Source: Rhynchopus sp. YZ270_cl-10
Taxonomy: Eukaryota; Euglenozoa; Diplonemea; Diplonemida; Diplonemidae
Assembly (NCBI GenBank): GCA_964035575.1
Contig: OZ037848.1
Location: 806,001-870,000 of the forward strand
Direction: 5' to 3'
DNA length: 64,000 bases
Shown here: piece after piece, positions 48,229 through 57,570 of the stretch
How the letters are laid out: each line of letters begins with the position of its first letter
How positions within the stretch are numbered: position 1 is the stretch's first letter
Position numbers and translations under genes: made by a program
The notes under the pieces: generated by a model
Database searches by the model: none
The model's input: the letters and a program-made list of their open reading frames with translations, nothing else
What the model was told of the DNA's origin: nothing

Positions 48229-50949
48229 TCATATCGCCTGAACCCTGCTGTGCACTGCAACCACTGCGGTCTCGCGTCTCCCGTTGCGTACCAGAACACC
48301 AAGCTCATTGACGACGTTCTTATTGTGAAGGGTTGCCCCCCACAGACGCCAGAGCAGGTGTGCAACAACTGTTCTTTTACAGGCACCACCATCTCCACCT
48401 CCACCACCCCGACCCCTTCTCCATGCCTCAGCAGGATGCACCTTCCCACCCTCCTCAGGAACCACCCCTTGCCTCGCGTAGTGCCTCGCAAGCACCTTGA
48501 ACGCTGCAGACTCAGCCTCCCCAGCATCGTCTTCCGCATCAAGCCGACGCCGTTCCACCTTTTGCACTAATGTTTCAAGCACTGCCTCTAACGGTACACC
48601 ATTCGATACTTTGACCGCCTCCCACGGCAGGACCAACAGCACCGCTAACTCTGTCTCGCTTAGACTTTTTAGTTCAGCAAAATTCGGCGGTTTTTTGCCA
48701 ATAATAAGAGCTGGAGAAGGCAGTCCTACCCCACATTGCGGTGCATAGGTAAGGAGAATCCAAATCAAGACCTCCGTTGGCTTCAGGTTTACTGCATAAA
48801 CACTCAAATGTCTCTCCATCATAGCAACCACCGACGCATCCAGGGTGCATTCTGTGCCATTTGCGGCAACAAAAACATCAAGAAGACGCGCAGTCTCGTA
48901 ATCATCAAGCGTCTGCCCTTCCTTTGCAAAACGAAGCATCGGGAATCTCATTAAAATCAATGCTTTAGACCACTGATCAACATGACCCCCTTTACTACGC
49001 CTTTTTTTCCCTTGCTCGGAGGTAATGGCAGCGCAATAACGACTGAAATATTTCGCATCAATTTTATGCAAAATCTCCGCAAGAACTCCAAAGGTATAGT
49101 CGTTCCCATTGAAGGAAGCAATATTCGAGACTTTACCAGCTACAATACGGGTTATCAAGGTGGCAAAAAAATCGATCGTGTCTGGGTTATTCTCAATGTC
49201 AGATTCAACAGTCGCAACCGAAAGCGCGAGTTGAAGCAGACGATGCGGTAGGATTGATACTGTGCCCACTCCTCTTCTGTCATGCTCTCCTCCTCCTTCT
49301 TCCACCATGACAAACCATCTCTGTAAAGCTCGAAACGACAGCCCCAAAACATTTTTAATCGACGCATCCACATCAAACCCACCAATGCTATTTCCAAACT
49401 CTTCAGGCGTCTTCTGTTCGGATTTCGTTTTGCTGTCAACCATCTCCTCATTTAGACCCATTTCCACAACACCACCCAATACATCTGGGTCATCGTAAGG
49501 GGCTACAACGATTTTTTCATTTAATGCTGCGAAGCATGATATCCGAAGAGAATTGGTGGCATCATCGGGTTCGTCTCCGTTCAGCCCTTCTGTGTACCAA
49601 TGGGTGTCAACTGAATCTTTTGCAACAGAGTACATCAAAGTATCTAGAGAGGTCCAATGGTGTTCACGGCGTAGAACAGAATCAGATTCTCTTGGAAGCC
49701 TAGAAAGTGCGTAACAAAGCCGGATGAGGTGATCCGCCCTCTCTGGTGTGGCATCGGTTTGAAGCACATAGATTAGTAGAGTTTCAGAAATGCCTTTCCA
49801 AAAAGAAGCAAAATTGGTGATAATGCTCTCAATCTTATTCACTGAAGACGCAAAGAAGAGAATCGAAATGAGTGCCTCCGGGTCTTTTAGATGGTGGTAC
49901 TGTGCTCTGGTTTGAAGAGATTGGTGATATAACACTTCTTTTGTTGTTGCACTTGGAGACCGCCTTCTGTACAATACTTCTGCAAGATGCCTGAAGATAC
50001 AGTCCACTACATTAGCCCCTAACGCCTCACCCCCGGGAACGCCTCTGGAATAAATCGAGGCTGCATCAAGGAACTTCTCGACCCAAGCGTGCATCGATAC
50101 GTTCCCGTCTATCACAGCCCCAAACACCCCTTTCAACACTTCCCTCGACAACTCTCGAAACCCGTTCGCACAAACCCCGCTTGGGGAGACATAGCCATAT
50201 GGAAGCAGCCCTCTCCCCTTCTCCATCTGGTCTACAGAGTGGTGTGCCAGATATAACACCACTTTGCTTAATGCATCAAAGCTCCCATCCCAGAAAGGTG
50301 TCCGTGGCGAAGGTGTGCACACCCCTGCACGAAGCAGAAACTCTGCGTCCCTAAGAAGATCGAGGGAGAGCAGAGAGGCCAGGAGGTGGTGCAGGTGTGG
50401 CGTCGGGTGTAGGGTGTCGTGGAGGGATTGTATGGCGGTGTGGAGGGCTGTGGCAGGGAGGTGGGGCAGGGCGGCGCGGTTGTGTTCGAAGTGCTGAAGG
50501 CAGGCTGCGATGTGGGCAACGTTAGGCGGAAGAGCGAATGCACAGAGAGCGGTGGAGTGGAGGAGGTGTGTGCTGAGGGTGCGGGTGGGGTGGGTGAGGC
50601 AGTGTGTGAAGATGGCGTGGGAGAGGGTGCGCTGGGTGGTGGTGGTGGTGTTGAGCTTGGTATAGCTGCTTACGGTGTTGATGATTTTGGTGTTGGGATT
50701 GTGTGTATTGCTATCGTTGGTGTTGGTGCTGTTGGTGGTATTGGTGGCAGTAGTGTTGTTGTTGGTGTTGTTGCCACCCTTCGCCAAGAACGCCACCACC
50801 GCCCGCTCTGCTGTCTTCTGTGCTACGTCCGTCGCAGCTGCCGCAAAAGCATCCAGCAGGCGTGTGTGGTCTGGTGTGTGCTCTGGTGTATTGGCGACGT
50901 TGAGAGGACGTCTCAAAGAAGGACCGAGAAGGCTGCGCACCGCCTTCAT
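48229..50949 (-). CDS. Large helical protein of unknown function, 906 aa
   Basis: No family recognised with confidence. The N-terminus MKAVRSLLGPSLRRPLNVAN is basic and amphipathic, a possible mitochondrial targeting signal. An Asn/Thr-rich low-complexity run at residues about 60-90 (GGNNTNNNTTATNTT) follows. The remainder is almost entirely helical, with recurring Leu-rich pairs of helices (LHHLLASLLSLDLLRDAEFL; ALISILFFASSVNKIESIIT). This is the look of helical-repeat organelle RNA proteins (PPR, RAP or OPR types), but no diagnostic motif is visible. The C-terminal 90 residues are Gly/Arg-rich then helical. Single exon. Directly downstream lies a partial duplication of its 3' end. Confidence 0.75.
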   Translation of the reverse strand: MKAVRSLLGPSLRRPLNVANTPEHTPDHTRLLDAFAAAATDVAQKTAERAVVAFLAKGGNNTNNNTTATNTTNSTNTNDSNTHNPNTKIINTVSSYTKLNTTTTTQRTLSHAIFTHCLTHPTRTLSTHLLHSTALCAFALPPNVAHIAACLQHFEHNRAALPHLPATALHTAIQSLHDTLHPTPHLHHLLASLLSLDLLRDAEFLLRAGVCTPSPRTPFWDGSFDALSKVVLYLAHHSVDQMEKGRGLLPYGYVSPSGVCANGFRELSREVLKGVFGAVIDGNVSMHAWVEKFLDAASIYSRGVPGGEALGANVVDCIFRHLAEVLYRRRSPSATTKEVLYHQSLQTRAQYHHLKDPEALISILFFASSVNKIESIITNFASFWKGISETLLIYVLQTDATPERADHLIRLCYALSRLPRESDSVLRREHHWTSLDTLMYSVAKDSVDTHWYTEGLNGDEPDDATNSLRISCFAALNEKIVVAPYDDPDVLGGVVEMGLNEEMVDSKTKSEQKTPEEFGNSIGGFDVDASIKNVLGLSFRALQRWFVMVEEGGGEHDRRGVGTVSILPHRLLQLALSVATVESDIENNPDTIDFFATLITRIVAGKVSNIASFNGNDYTFGVLAEILHKIDAKYFSRYCAAITSEQGKKRRSKGGHVDQWSKALILMRFPMLRFAKEGQTLDDYETARLLDVFVAANGTECTLDASVVAMMERHLSVYAVNLKPTEVLIWILLTYAPQCGVGLPSPALIIGKKPPNFAELKSLSETELAVLLVLPWEAVKVSNGVPLEAVLETLVQKVERRRLDAEDDAGEAESAAFKVLARHYARQGVVPEEGGKVHPAEAWRRGRGGGGGDGGACKRTVVAHLLWRLWGATLHNKNVVNELGVLVRNGRRETAVVAVHSRVQAI

Positions 50950-52203
50950 CGTTGTGTGTTGTGTACCTGGATAGGGGGTGGGTGGTAATGCACAATATGA
51001 GGTACGGGAGGGAGGGGAGAATGCCGAACAAAAAAGAAACTAGTCATTGATGCGGGCACCTAAACTGACCCATGTACGATGCCAGCCATAGATGAAAGCA
51101 TAAGTACCCTGCGGCCGACAGAAGCCTCCACCTATATTGGCATAGCTTGGACCATTTCATAAACAAAGAAGAGGAAAGGGGAAGAGAAGAAGGGTACTTT
51201 TTTTGGTTTTATCGTTTTTCTTCTGTTGAGGATGTGGTCCTCGGCTAACCTTTTTGGGGGGGTTTATTTGTTTCAGGCCCTTGCCTTTCCCTTTTTTGCA
51301 ACTGCAAACAAAGGGAAAAGGCGAGACACAAACAAAAAGGAACCTCTCAAGACAGAAAGAAGTGCAGACAGCACACAGAGCAACGGCATACTTGTTGTAT
51401 GCATTGTTGGTGTCGTGTTTGCATGTGGATATGAAAAAATATTAGTATATTTTCTTCTGGAAATATAGTACTAGATTTGCCACGAGGGACTATAGTATCT
51501 GAAATAAATAAATAAAAAATGAAAGCAACAACAATGTTTATAAAGCGAAGGGGGAAAAGAAAAAAAGCAGCAGTGTGACACACTGTTGCTTTTCCGCCCC
51601 AGACATTCTGAACCCATACGGGACAGCTTCCCCTCTCTCTGTCCCCCACATGATCAAGTACAACTCCAGTCCACACCACGTAGGGTGTGGTGGTGTTGGC
51701 GCACAAGACGGGGGATGTATTAAGGATGGAAGCACTGCAGACCCAGGTGGTGTCTGCAGAGAATAGTCCTGGGGAGCGTGACAAAAGAAGGTAAAGAATG
51801 TGGCTTATGTGCACACATCTCAAAAAAGGGGGACAAAAATAATGCGAAAAATCAAAAAGTGACATAACGGGAAAATACAGCGTTTCAAATAACGTGTCCC
51901 TTAAAAAGCGGGAAATCGTCGGGACAAACAAGCAGAGGCAAGTGTTGCTGCGAATGAGGAAGACTCAGCACAGGAGAAGGAGATCTCGTGTTGTGCTGGC
52001 AACCTCGCTTTTTGTCACATCCACGACAAGCAACTGCCAACCCGAAAAACGATACACAGCGTTGAAACGGAGTCAAAAAGCAAGAAGCAGAAAAAAAGAA
52101 AAAGAGAGAAAAGCGTGGGGTAAAAGAAAAATAGCGTTGAGCCCATCTGCAAAGTGCAGCAGAGATCACCCATTTGCAAGCACCATCATCATCATACTCA
52201 CAT
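50950..52203 (-). other. Intergenic region
   Basis: Holds one family F repeat (51044-51102). A minus-strand frame at 51347-51931 contains a piece (TTCTCTGCAG then ADTTWVCSASIL...) bounded by a splice-like acceptor and a GTATGG donor, but it has no partner exon, so it is not called a gene. Confidence 0.45.
51044..51102 (-). repeat. Dispersed repeat, family F
   Basis: Second copy of the block at 37437-37495, with TTGATGCGGGCACCT and GTACGATGCCAGCCAT. Confidence 0.6.
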
Positions 52204-53286
52204 TCAGATGCACTGTCCACGGCCCTCGCTGTCCAGCATGCACTGCTTCTGGTCACCGCAGTCCATGAGCACACACTCGTTGAACACACAGCAGCTGGCG
52301 CCGTCAGACCCCTGAAGGCACACGTTGTCGAGCGCAGTGCAGCCGGTGGAGGCTGTGCACGCCGTCTTGTTGTCGCACACGGCCTGCTTCCTGCAGATCA
52401 CGTCCTCGCAGCAGCCATCCTGCTTCTGGTCAGTCACCTCCACACAGTTGCTGGTGCTTCCCGTGAGCAGTGCCAGCAGCATGTCGATTCTGCAGATGAG
52501 TGCGTCTGTGCCCTCAACAGCGCCGTAGCCGGCAGGGCAGGAAAGCGGGGCGGGGCAGCAGGGCTCCTCGTCACGCACACAGCACTTCTCGCACGATGCG
52601 CCCTGGCAGGTAGGGTCAACGGTGCAGGTGTAGCCAGGCTTGCAGGCGTCAAAGCCTGTGCCACAGGTGGGGCCCTGTGCGGAGCAGAAGGAGGGAGTCT
52701 CCTTCACACAGGTTCCGGGTGCGTCGCACGTCGGCTCCGAGCACTGGCAGGTGAGTCCCGCAGCACACCTGTTGTAGAAGCAGGGCAGGGTGAAGCCGCC
52801 ACAGCCCGCACCCTCAGGCTGGAAGTCGACGCACTCCTTTGTAGTGAGGCACGCGAACCGGTCGGGCGAGGAGGTGTCGCGTGTGGTGCGGCAGAACTGC
52901 GTGCTCGGGCAGTCGGCGTTCGTGTCACATTCGTTCACAACGGCAGCACCCACACAGCACCCACCGCAGTCGCGTCCGCCTGTGGCAACGTCGCAGCCGT
53001 CGTCAGGGTTGTCCAAGCACACACGTCCGTCCTCGCACTGGATGTTCGCAATCCCGCCGCAGAAGCCGTGGCCAGACACGGAGCACATGTCCTTCTGCCT
53101 GCACGTGATGGTGGTGCAGCACGCAGACGCTGTCGTGCAGGTCCCGCTCAGCAGTCCCTCTGGTGTGCACGGTGTTGTCGTCTCCACAAACCCAAGCGGG
53201 CAGGTGGGGTACTGCAGGCAGCAGTTCACGTCTGCAGACGCGACAGACGCGAGCAGTGCTGACACGGTGATTGAGAGCATCTTCAT
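52204..53286 (-). CDS. Secreted Cys-rich protein, 360 aa
   Basis: Probably extracellular. Residues 1-18 form a signal peptide (MKMLSITVSALLASVASA). The mature part has more than 50 Cys, many as CC pairs, in modules such as CCLQYPTCPLGFVE, NECDTNADCPSTQFC (dickkopf/EB-like spacing), CxxGYTCTVDPTCQGASC and CVLMDCGDQKQC. There is no membrane segment or GPI-type hydrophobic end. The frame extends upstream to an alternative start, but the ATG at 53286 gives the signal peptide and follows an A/C-rich leader. The last residues QCMLDSEGRGQCI echo the QC...GQC pattern of the repeat proteins at 23-29 kb, without clear homology. Confidence 0.85.
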   Translation of the reverse strand: MKMLSITVSALLASVASADVNCCLQYPTCPLGFVETTTPCTPEGLLSGTCTTASACCTTITCRQKDMCSVSGHGFCGGIANIQCEDGRVCLDNPDDGCDVATGGRDCGGCCVGAAVVNECDTNADCPSTQFCRTTRDTSSPDRFACLTTKECVDFQPEGAGCGGFTLPCFYNRCAAGLTCQCSEPTCDAPGTCVKETPSFCSAQGPTCGTGFDACKPGYTCTVDPTCQGASCEKCCVRDEEPCCPAPLSCPAGYGAVEGTDALICRIDMLLALLTGSTSNCVEVTDQKQDGCCEDVICRKQAVCDNKTACTASTGCTALDNVCLQGSDGASCCVFNECVLMDCGDQKQCMLDSEGRGQCI

Positions 53287-53838
53287 CTTCGAAGAAGGGT
53301 GTTTTGTTTGTGCAATGTTCCTGTCGGAGTGGTGTGTGCGGGGCTTTGGGTGGGCGTTAACAAAGTAGGAAGGCTGTCTGGGGTAAGGGGTGTCTTTTAC
53401 TGTGTCACCATTTTGTAACAAAAACAGTGAAAAAGGTTGACACATGCAAAAAGAAAGGAATAGTTGTCAGATGCATATACCTCTCGTGCACACACATCTT
53501 TAAAGAAAACCATCCTAGGTGTGGGGAACAGTGCCCCATCGGTTCCCAGCTTTACTTTGTCTTCGTTATCGGGACTACGTTGGTGCACACAAAGAAATAG
53601 AAGTTGGAAAGTGCAAAACACCTATAAAAAAGCGCTCCATTTTTTCTAATTTTGTTTTGTTTTGAAAACTTGGGTGTACAGATGCCCGCGCATCTGCACT
53701 GTCTATAAATAATAACTTTTTTTTCTGAAAAGGGCGGCAAAGAAAGCAGTGGTTTTTTTGAAAAATCATCAACACACTTTTTCCTTTTCTACTATATTTT
53801 AAATTGGAAAAGTTGGACAAATAAAATCCCCCTTTTTT
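53287..53838 (-). other. Intergenic region with three hairpin elements
   Basis: Family E (53469-53500), C (53596-53625) and D (53661-53712) follow each other within 245 bp, the tightest series in the window. Confidence 0.6.
53469..53712 (-). repeat. Hairpin cluster: families E, C, D
   Basis: The E copy has minus-strand stem TGTGC/GTATA, closed by two G-U pairs, with loop ACGAGAG unchanged and arms AGATG/CATCT. The C and D copies are partial. Confidence 0.6.
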
Positions 53839-54900
53839 TTACACCCGTCGTACAACACATCCACACGCAGGGCAGTAGAGCAGGCTCTCCCCTTCTGCTG
53901 CATCCACACCCATCACAACCGCACATCCACCACACCTTAGGAGCTGTCCACCTGTACTTCGCACACCACTTGACACCTTGCGCACTACAGGACTACGTTG
54001 TACTGCCTCAACTTCCTCCACCTCCACCTCCTCCACCTCCACCTCCTCCTTCACCGCACACCCAGAGCATACCTCCGCGGAGTGGTCTCCGGTCTCAAGG
54101 GAAAGTGTTAAGGTGATGGCTTCCTTTCCTGAGCAAAGTGCTGCAGCGTGCTCGGGTGAGGTGACCGGTGTGCGATCTACTGCGGAGAGGACGCGCCCGA
54201 TGTGGCGGGTGAGGTTTGCGGTTCCTGCGGGGGAGCTCTGCTCGACCGCGACGAGGAACATTCCGTAGGTGCTCAGGCTGAACCCAAAGGAGGTGGTGAC
54301 GTCTTTACGCACAACCTCCACATCCACCACCCCCACTCTGTAAGCTTCCGATGCAACTAACCCTGCCAATGCAGCGACCCCCGCCTCCACCTCCTCCACA
54401 CCACATCGATTCGCCCTCTCCCACCCCCCCACCAACTCCATCCACTCCCCCCCAAACTGCCTCTTCTCCCCATCAAACAGCACCTCAATCTCTCCGCCGC
54501 TTTCATTGCACTTCATGAAATACTCTTTGCAACGCTCTGTGATGTACCCTTTTGTGGTGGTCCCCTTTGTGGTGACGGAAACAGTGCATGGTGTGTGGGC
54601 CTGCCAGGCAGAGGAGAAGGCGTGGAACCAGAGGCGGTTGAGGAGAACCTTTGGGTGGGAGTTGCCGCCGCAGGCGATGCAGGGGGGGATGCGTGCTCGG
54701 GTGTCTAGAGATGCGTGGAGAGAAAGGAGTCGCCAGAAGGTTGCGTCAAAGCGTGTGGTGTCGGCGGTCACAGAGCAGGCGCAGTCGGTCAAGGCACCAT
54801 CTGCCTCCGCAGACGCAAGTGCCTTATCAAACAGAACAGCATCCCGCGAATTATGTGCAGGATTAAACACCGCCACACCCGGCACCCGAGGAAACCTCAT
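53839..54900 (-). CDS. PDZ-domain protein with C-terminal zinc ribbon, 353 aa
   Basis: Function unknown; the PDZ domain suggests binding of peptide ends or lipids. The N-terminal 200 residues are globular with Cys motifs (CIACGG at 74-79). A PDZ-like domain spans about 202-270: FGFSLSTYGMFLVAVEQSSP then GRVLSAVDRTPVTSPEHAAA, with the GFSL carboxylate-binding loop and the conserved ending ITLTLSL. A linker of EVEEVEVEEVE follows, then a Cys4 zinc ribbon at 322-345 (CGGC ... CPAC). Single exon. A short upstream frame (ATGATTCACTCATGA) overlaps the start out of frame and may lower translation. No signal peptide. Confidence 0.78.
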   Translation of the reverse strand: MRFPRVPGVAVFNPAHNSRDAVLFDKALASAEADGALTDCACSVTADTTRFDATFWRLLSLHASLDTRARIPPCIACGGNSHPKVLLNRLWFHAFSSAWQAHTPCTVSVTTKGTTTKGYITERCKEYFMKCNESGGEIEVLFDGEKRQFGGEWMELVGGWERANRCGVEEVEAGVAALAGLVASEAYRVGVVDVEVVRKDVTTSFGFSLSTYGMFLVAVEQSSPAGTANLTRHIGRVLSAVDRTPVTSPEHAAALCSGKEAITLTLSLETGDHSAEVCSGCAVKEEVEVEEVEVEEVEAVQRSPVVRKVSSGVRSTGGQLLRCGGCAVVMGVDAAEGESLLYCPACGCVVRRV

Positions 54901-55548
54901 GAGTGAATCATTTCTTGAAATATGTTCAAAGAAAGGGGAGGGTCTCTCGAAGGGTGTGTTTTGCTTTTTACTGCTGTGGTTGTGGTGTTGTGGGGACTAT
55001 CCGGTGAGGGGGAGGGGAAAAGAGTAGATAAAAATCAATTTCATTCAGATTAAAAAAAGATCGTTCTCTTTTCTATGTTCTCATGTTATGGTAGTTGCTT
55101 CCTGACCCCGCCCAAAAAAGGGGACTGCGATGCACACCGACCAGGGATCAAAAAAAACACAAAACCTGATTCAGACATTCACCCCTCCTAAAGAGCAGCA
55201 GCGCCCTCCCCCTCCCAAAAAAAAGTTTAATGGTGCTTTACGGAAATCGGTCAACGACCTGTCAATATCGACCTCCCCCGGAGCACCATTGATAATGAAT
55301 ATGCTTCACAGTGCATACACATCTTTTCCACAACAGTGTTTTTATCGAGGGTGTCCACGCTCCTGTTGCTGGGAGGGCTAGTTTCCTCGTCACAACGGAT
55401 GCTGTTTGGAAAAAAAAAGAGATGCTCCTTGAAATACTAAGCCCTCTCTTGACAATGTACCTCGTAGCGATAGAGACGTGAATTTGATAATGTGCAAGAC
55501 ACCCCTCTCGAGACGGATGGCAGGTTTTGCAAAAACGCAGGCATTTTT
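54901..55548 (-). other. Intergenic region with one hairpin element
   Basis: Family B hairpin-proximal copy at 55428-55470. No gene seen. Confidence 0.5.
55428..55470 (-). repeat. Hairpin element, family B, partial
   Basis: CCTTGAAATACTAAGCCCTC then TCTTGACAATGTACC; the outer part is not conserved. Confidence 0.5.
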
Positions 55549-56613
55549 TCATTCCAGCACAATAGGGCGTTCTTCCGGGGCTTCTGGGCGCATCAGTCCC
55601 CCGACCTCTCTGTTCATGTCCTTCCCTGCACGCTGTTGGTGTGCGTGGATGCGTTCCTTCTGCATGCTCCCGTTCTCCACAACCGCGCCGTGTGTGTTGT
55701 AGGCCTGCGCCATCTCCTTCGAGAGATGCACGCCAAAGAAGTCTGTTGGGCCAAAGATCAACTTCCGCTCTTCTTCGGTGTACTGCTTCGGACCGGTCTC
55801 TTGGTATGGAAAGGCAGGCTTGCAACGACGAAGAGATGCGTAATCATCATGCTGTGTCGGCGTGCAGCACACACCACAGACATATGGCAGTTTGTTGTTA
55901 AGATGTTCTACACACGCTGCTGCATAGGAACGTTCTTTTAATAGAAGCGAGTGGTCTATTTTGGGCACAAGCTCCAGGTTTTCTGCAGTCATTGCATTGG
56001 GCTGCGGGGGACGTCGTCTTTCTTCTAACAGTCGTTTCCGTTCCGCGATTCTTTCTGATGCGCCTGCTACTGGGGTGATGTCGATGCGGCGTAGCTTAGC
56101 GTTTCTTTGCCCTGCAGCGCCCGCTTCTAGCGCCGCTGCAGCACGCTTTTTGTCTATCTCGTGTCGTGCTGACACCTTTGGTACGGCTGCAAACCGTACC
56201 CCTCTTTTTGCCTGGAATAATGGCTTTTGTCGTTGTACCTCGTGGTGTACTTGTAGAGGTTGTTGTTGTTGTTGTGGTGGTGGCGGCGACGGTGGCGGTG
56301 GTGCAGCCGCCTGCGCTTTGGATTTTAATAAGAGGGACTCCTCGCTGAGGAGGTGGTTCACGACCGCACCACCTTGCCGCACGATGCACACAAAGTACGC
56401 GCCATGTGCATCGTCCTTATGAGGGTACCGCCCCTCCGTCAGCGCTTCCTGTTCGAAAAGCCGTGCCTGTCTCCATGTTGTCCCATGTGCTGGGGTCCGT
56501 GCACGTACCCGGACCTGGGTTTCACACTGTGCACAGAAGCGGACACCCAATGTGGTGGTAAAGGCCTGTTCGCAGTTGCAGATGTTGCAGTGTGCACGGA
56601 ATTGGGCGTGCAT
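55549..56613 (-). CDS. Zinc-ribbon protein of unknown function, 354 aa
   Basis: Not recognised. Residues 9-31 form a Cys4 ribbon (CNIC, 15 residues, CAQC). A Pro/Gln-rich linker follows (PPPPSPPPPQQQQQPLQ), then basic helices (KKRAAAALEAGAAGQRNAKL, RIAERKRLLEERRRP). A second Cys cluster CGVCCTPTQHDD lies at about 250. The C-terminal third is charged and helical. Histone-like or RNA-binding roles are possible from composition only. The longer upstream frame begins 285 nt earlier but is hydrophobic and unlike the rest; the ATG at 56613 starts the ribbon directly. Single exon. Confidence 0.72.
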   Translation of the reverse strand: MHAQFRAHCNICNCEQAFTTTLGVRFCAQCETQVRVRARTPAHGTTWRQARLFEQEALTEGRYPHKDDAHGAYFVCIVRQGGAVVNHLLSEESLLLKSKAQAAAPPPPSPPPPQQQQQPLQVHHEVQRQKPLFQAKRGVRFAAVPKVSARHEIDKKRAAAALEAGAAGQRNAKLRRIDITPVAGASERIAERKRLLEERRRPPQPNAMTAENLELVPKIDHSLLLKERSYAAACVEHLNNKLPYVCGVCCTPTQHDDYASLRRCKPAFPYQETGPKQYTEEERKLIFGPTDFFGVHLSKEMAQAYNTHGAVVENGSMQKERIHAHQQRAGKDMNREVGGLMRPEAPEERPIVLE

Positions 56614-57570
56614 TGTAATGTGTTGTGTTTGGTACGGCAGGGGGGGTAGGTCACCGTAGCATTGGGTGCCGTGTGGTTGTCTGAAAGGGGGGGAAGTGTA
56701 AGGGGAGGAAGGTTGGATGGTTTGGGTCAAAAGAGTAGTGCTTTGAAAGAAGAAGAGTCGGAGGGCGAAGACGATAGATACAGTCGTACAGGACACGTTG
56801 GTGGGGTAAAAACAGAGCGGTGTTGAGGGCTCGAAAAATTGTCGCGGGTTTTTACCCACCAGAGTTTGTTGTACGACTGTATATGAGACCACGTGCATGA
56901 AGGTGGTGACAGTTGCGATGTTGTGGACAACGATTGTGGAAATGGGGGGGAAAGCAGAGTTTAAAAAAAACGTGGTTGAACTTTTTTTCTAGTTTTGTAA
57001 ACGCAATGATGACGTGGCCCGCCGGGGGGTTTCGTGAATCTGTCCACCTGATTCGGACCCAACATAAGTTTTGCAGAACGCCCCAAAAACTCCCCGAAAT
57101 TTGGGCCCAAAAAAGTACTTATTCTGTACTCTTTTGTACAGTGTACAGTGTCCTCCCGGAAACTCCCGGATCTGCAGGTCCGAATCAGGTGGTCTGTGGG
57201 GATTTTTTGTAAAAAAAATACAAGCAGTCACAAAGAAAACCCGCGCAGGAAAATACTGACAAAAGACACTCCTAAAAATATACAACGGCCGGATACAACA
57301 GAATTGCACTCAAGATCCAAATTTTACTCATCATTTGGACCCAAAAAAACACTTCTTTGACACAAAGGGGAATTCCCTTGAACATAACTGACCAAACCCT
57401 ACTGCGCTGAAGCACGCTTCGCAGTGCTACCCGCAGGGACACAGCAAAACAACACCACTGAGAACGAAACTGAAATACTACACAGTGACCATGCACCCCC
57501 CGCCACCCCACACCCCACCCTACCCCATTCGTTGTTGCATCGCAAAAAAGCCCCCTCCTCCTCCTCCCAT
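56614..57570. other. Intergenic region with a small MITE
   Basis: Contains the MITE at 57044-57192. No other feature. Confidence 0.5.
57044..57192. mobile_element. 149-bp MITE with 16-bp inverted ends and 5-bp target duplication
   Basis: CCACCTGATTCGGACC at 57044-57059 is inverted exactly at 57177-57192. TCTGT repeats directly at 57039-57043 and 57193-57197. No coding capacity. The clean ends suggest a fairly recent insertion. Confidence 0.88.

Noticed and set aside
51347-51931. 194-codon minus-strand frame with splice-like borders
   Set aside because: No partner exon, hydrophobic biased composition and no motif.
54506-55027. 173-codon plus-strand frame
   Set aside because: Antisense to the PDZ gene, without a domain or conserved pattern.
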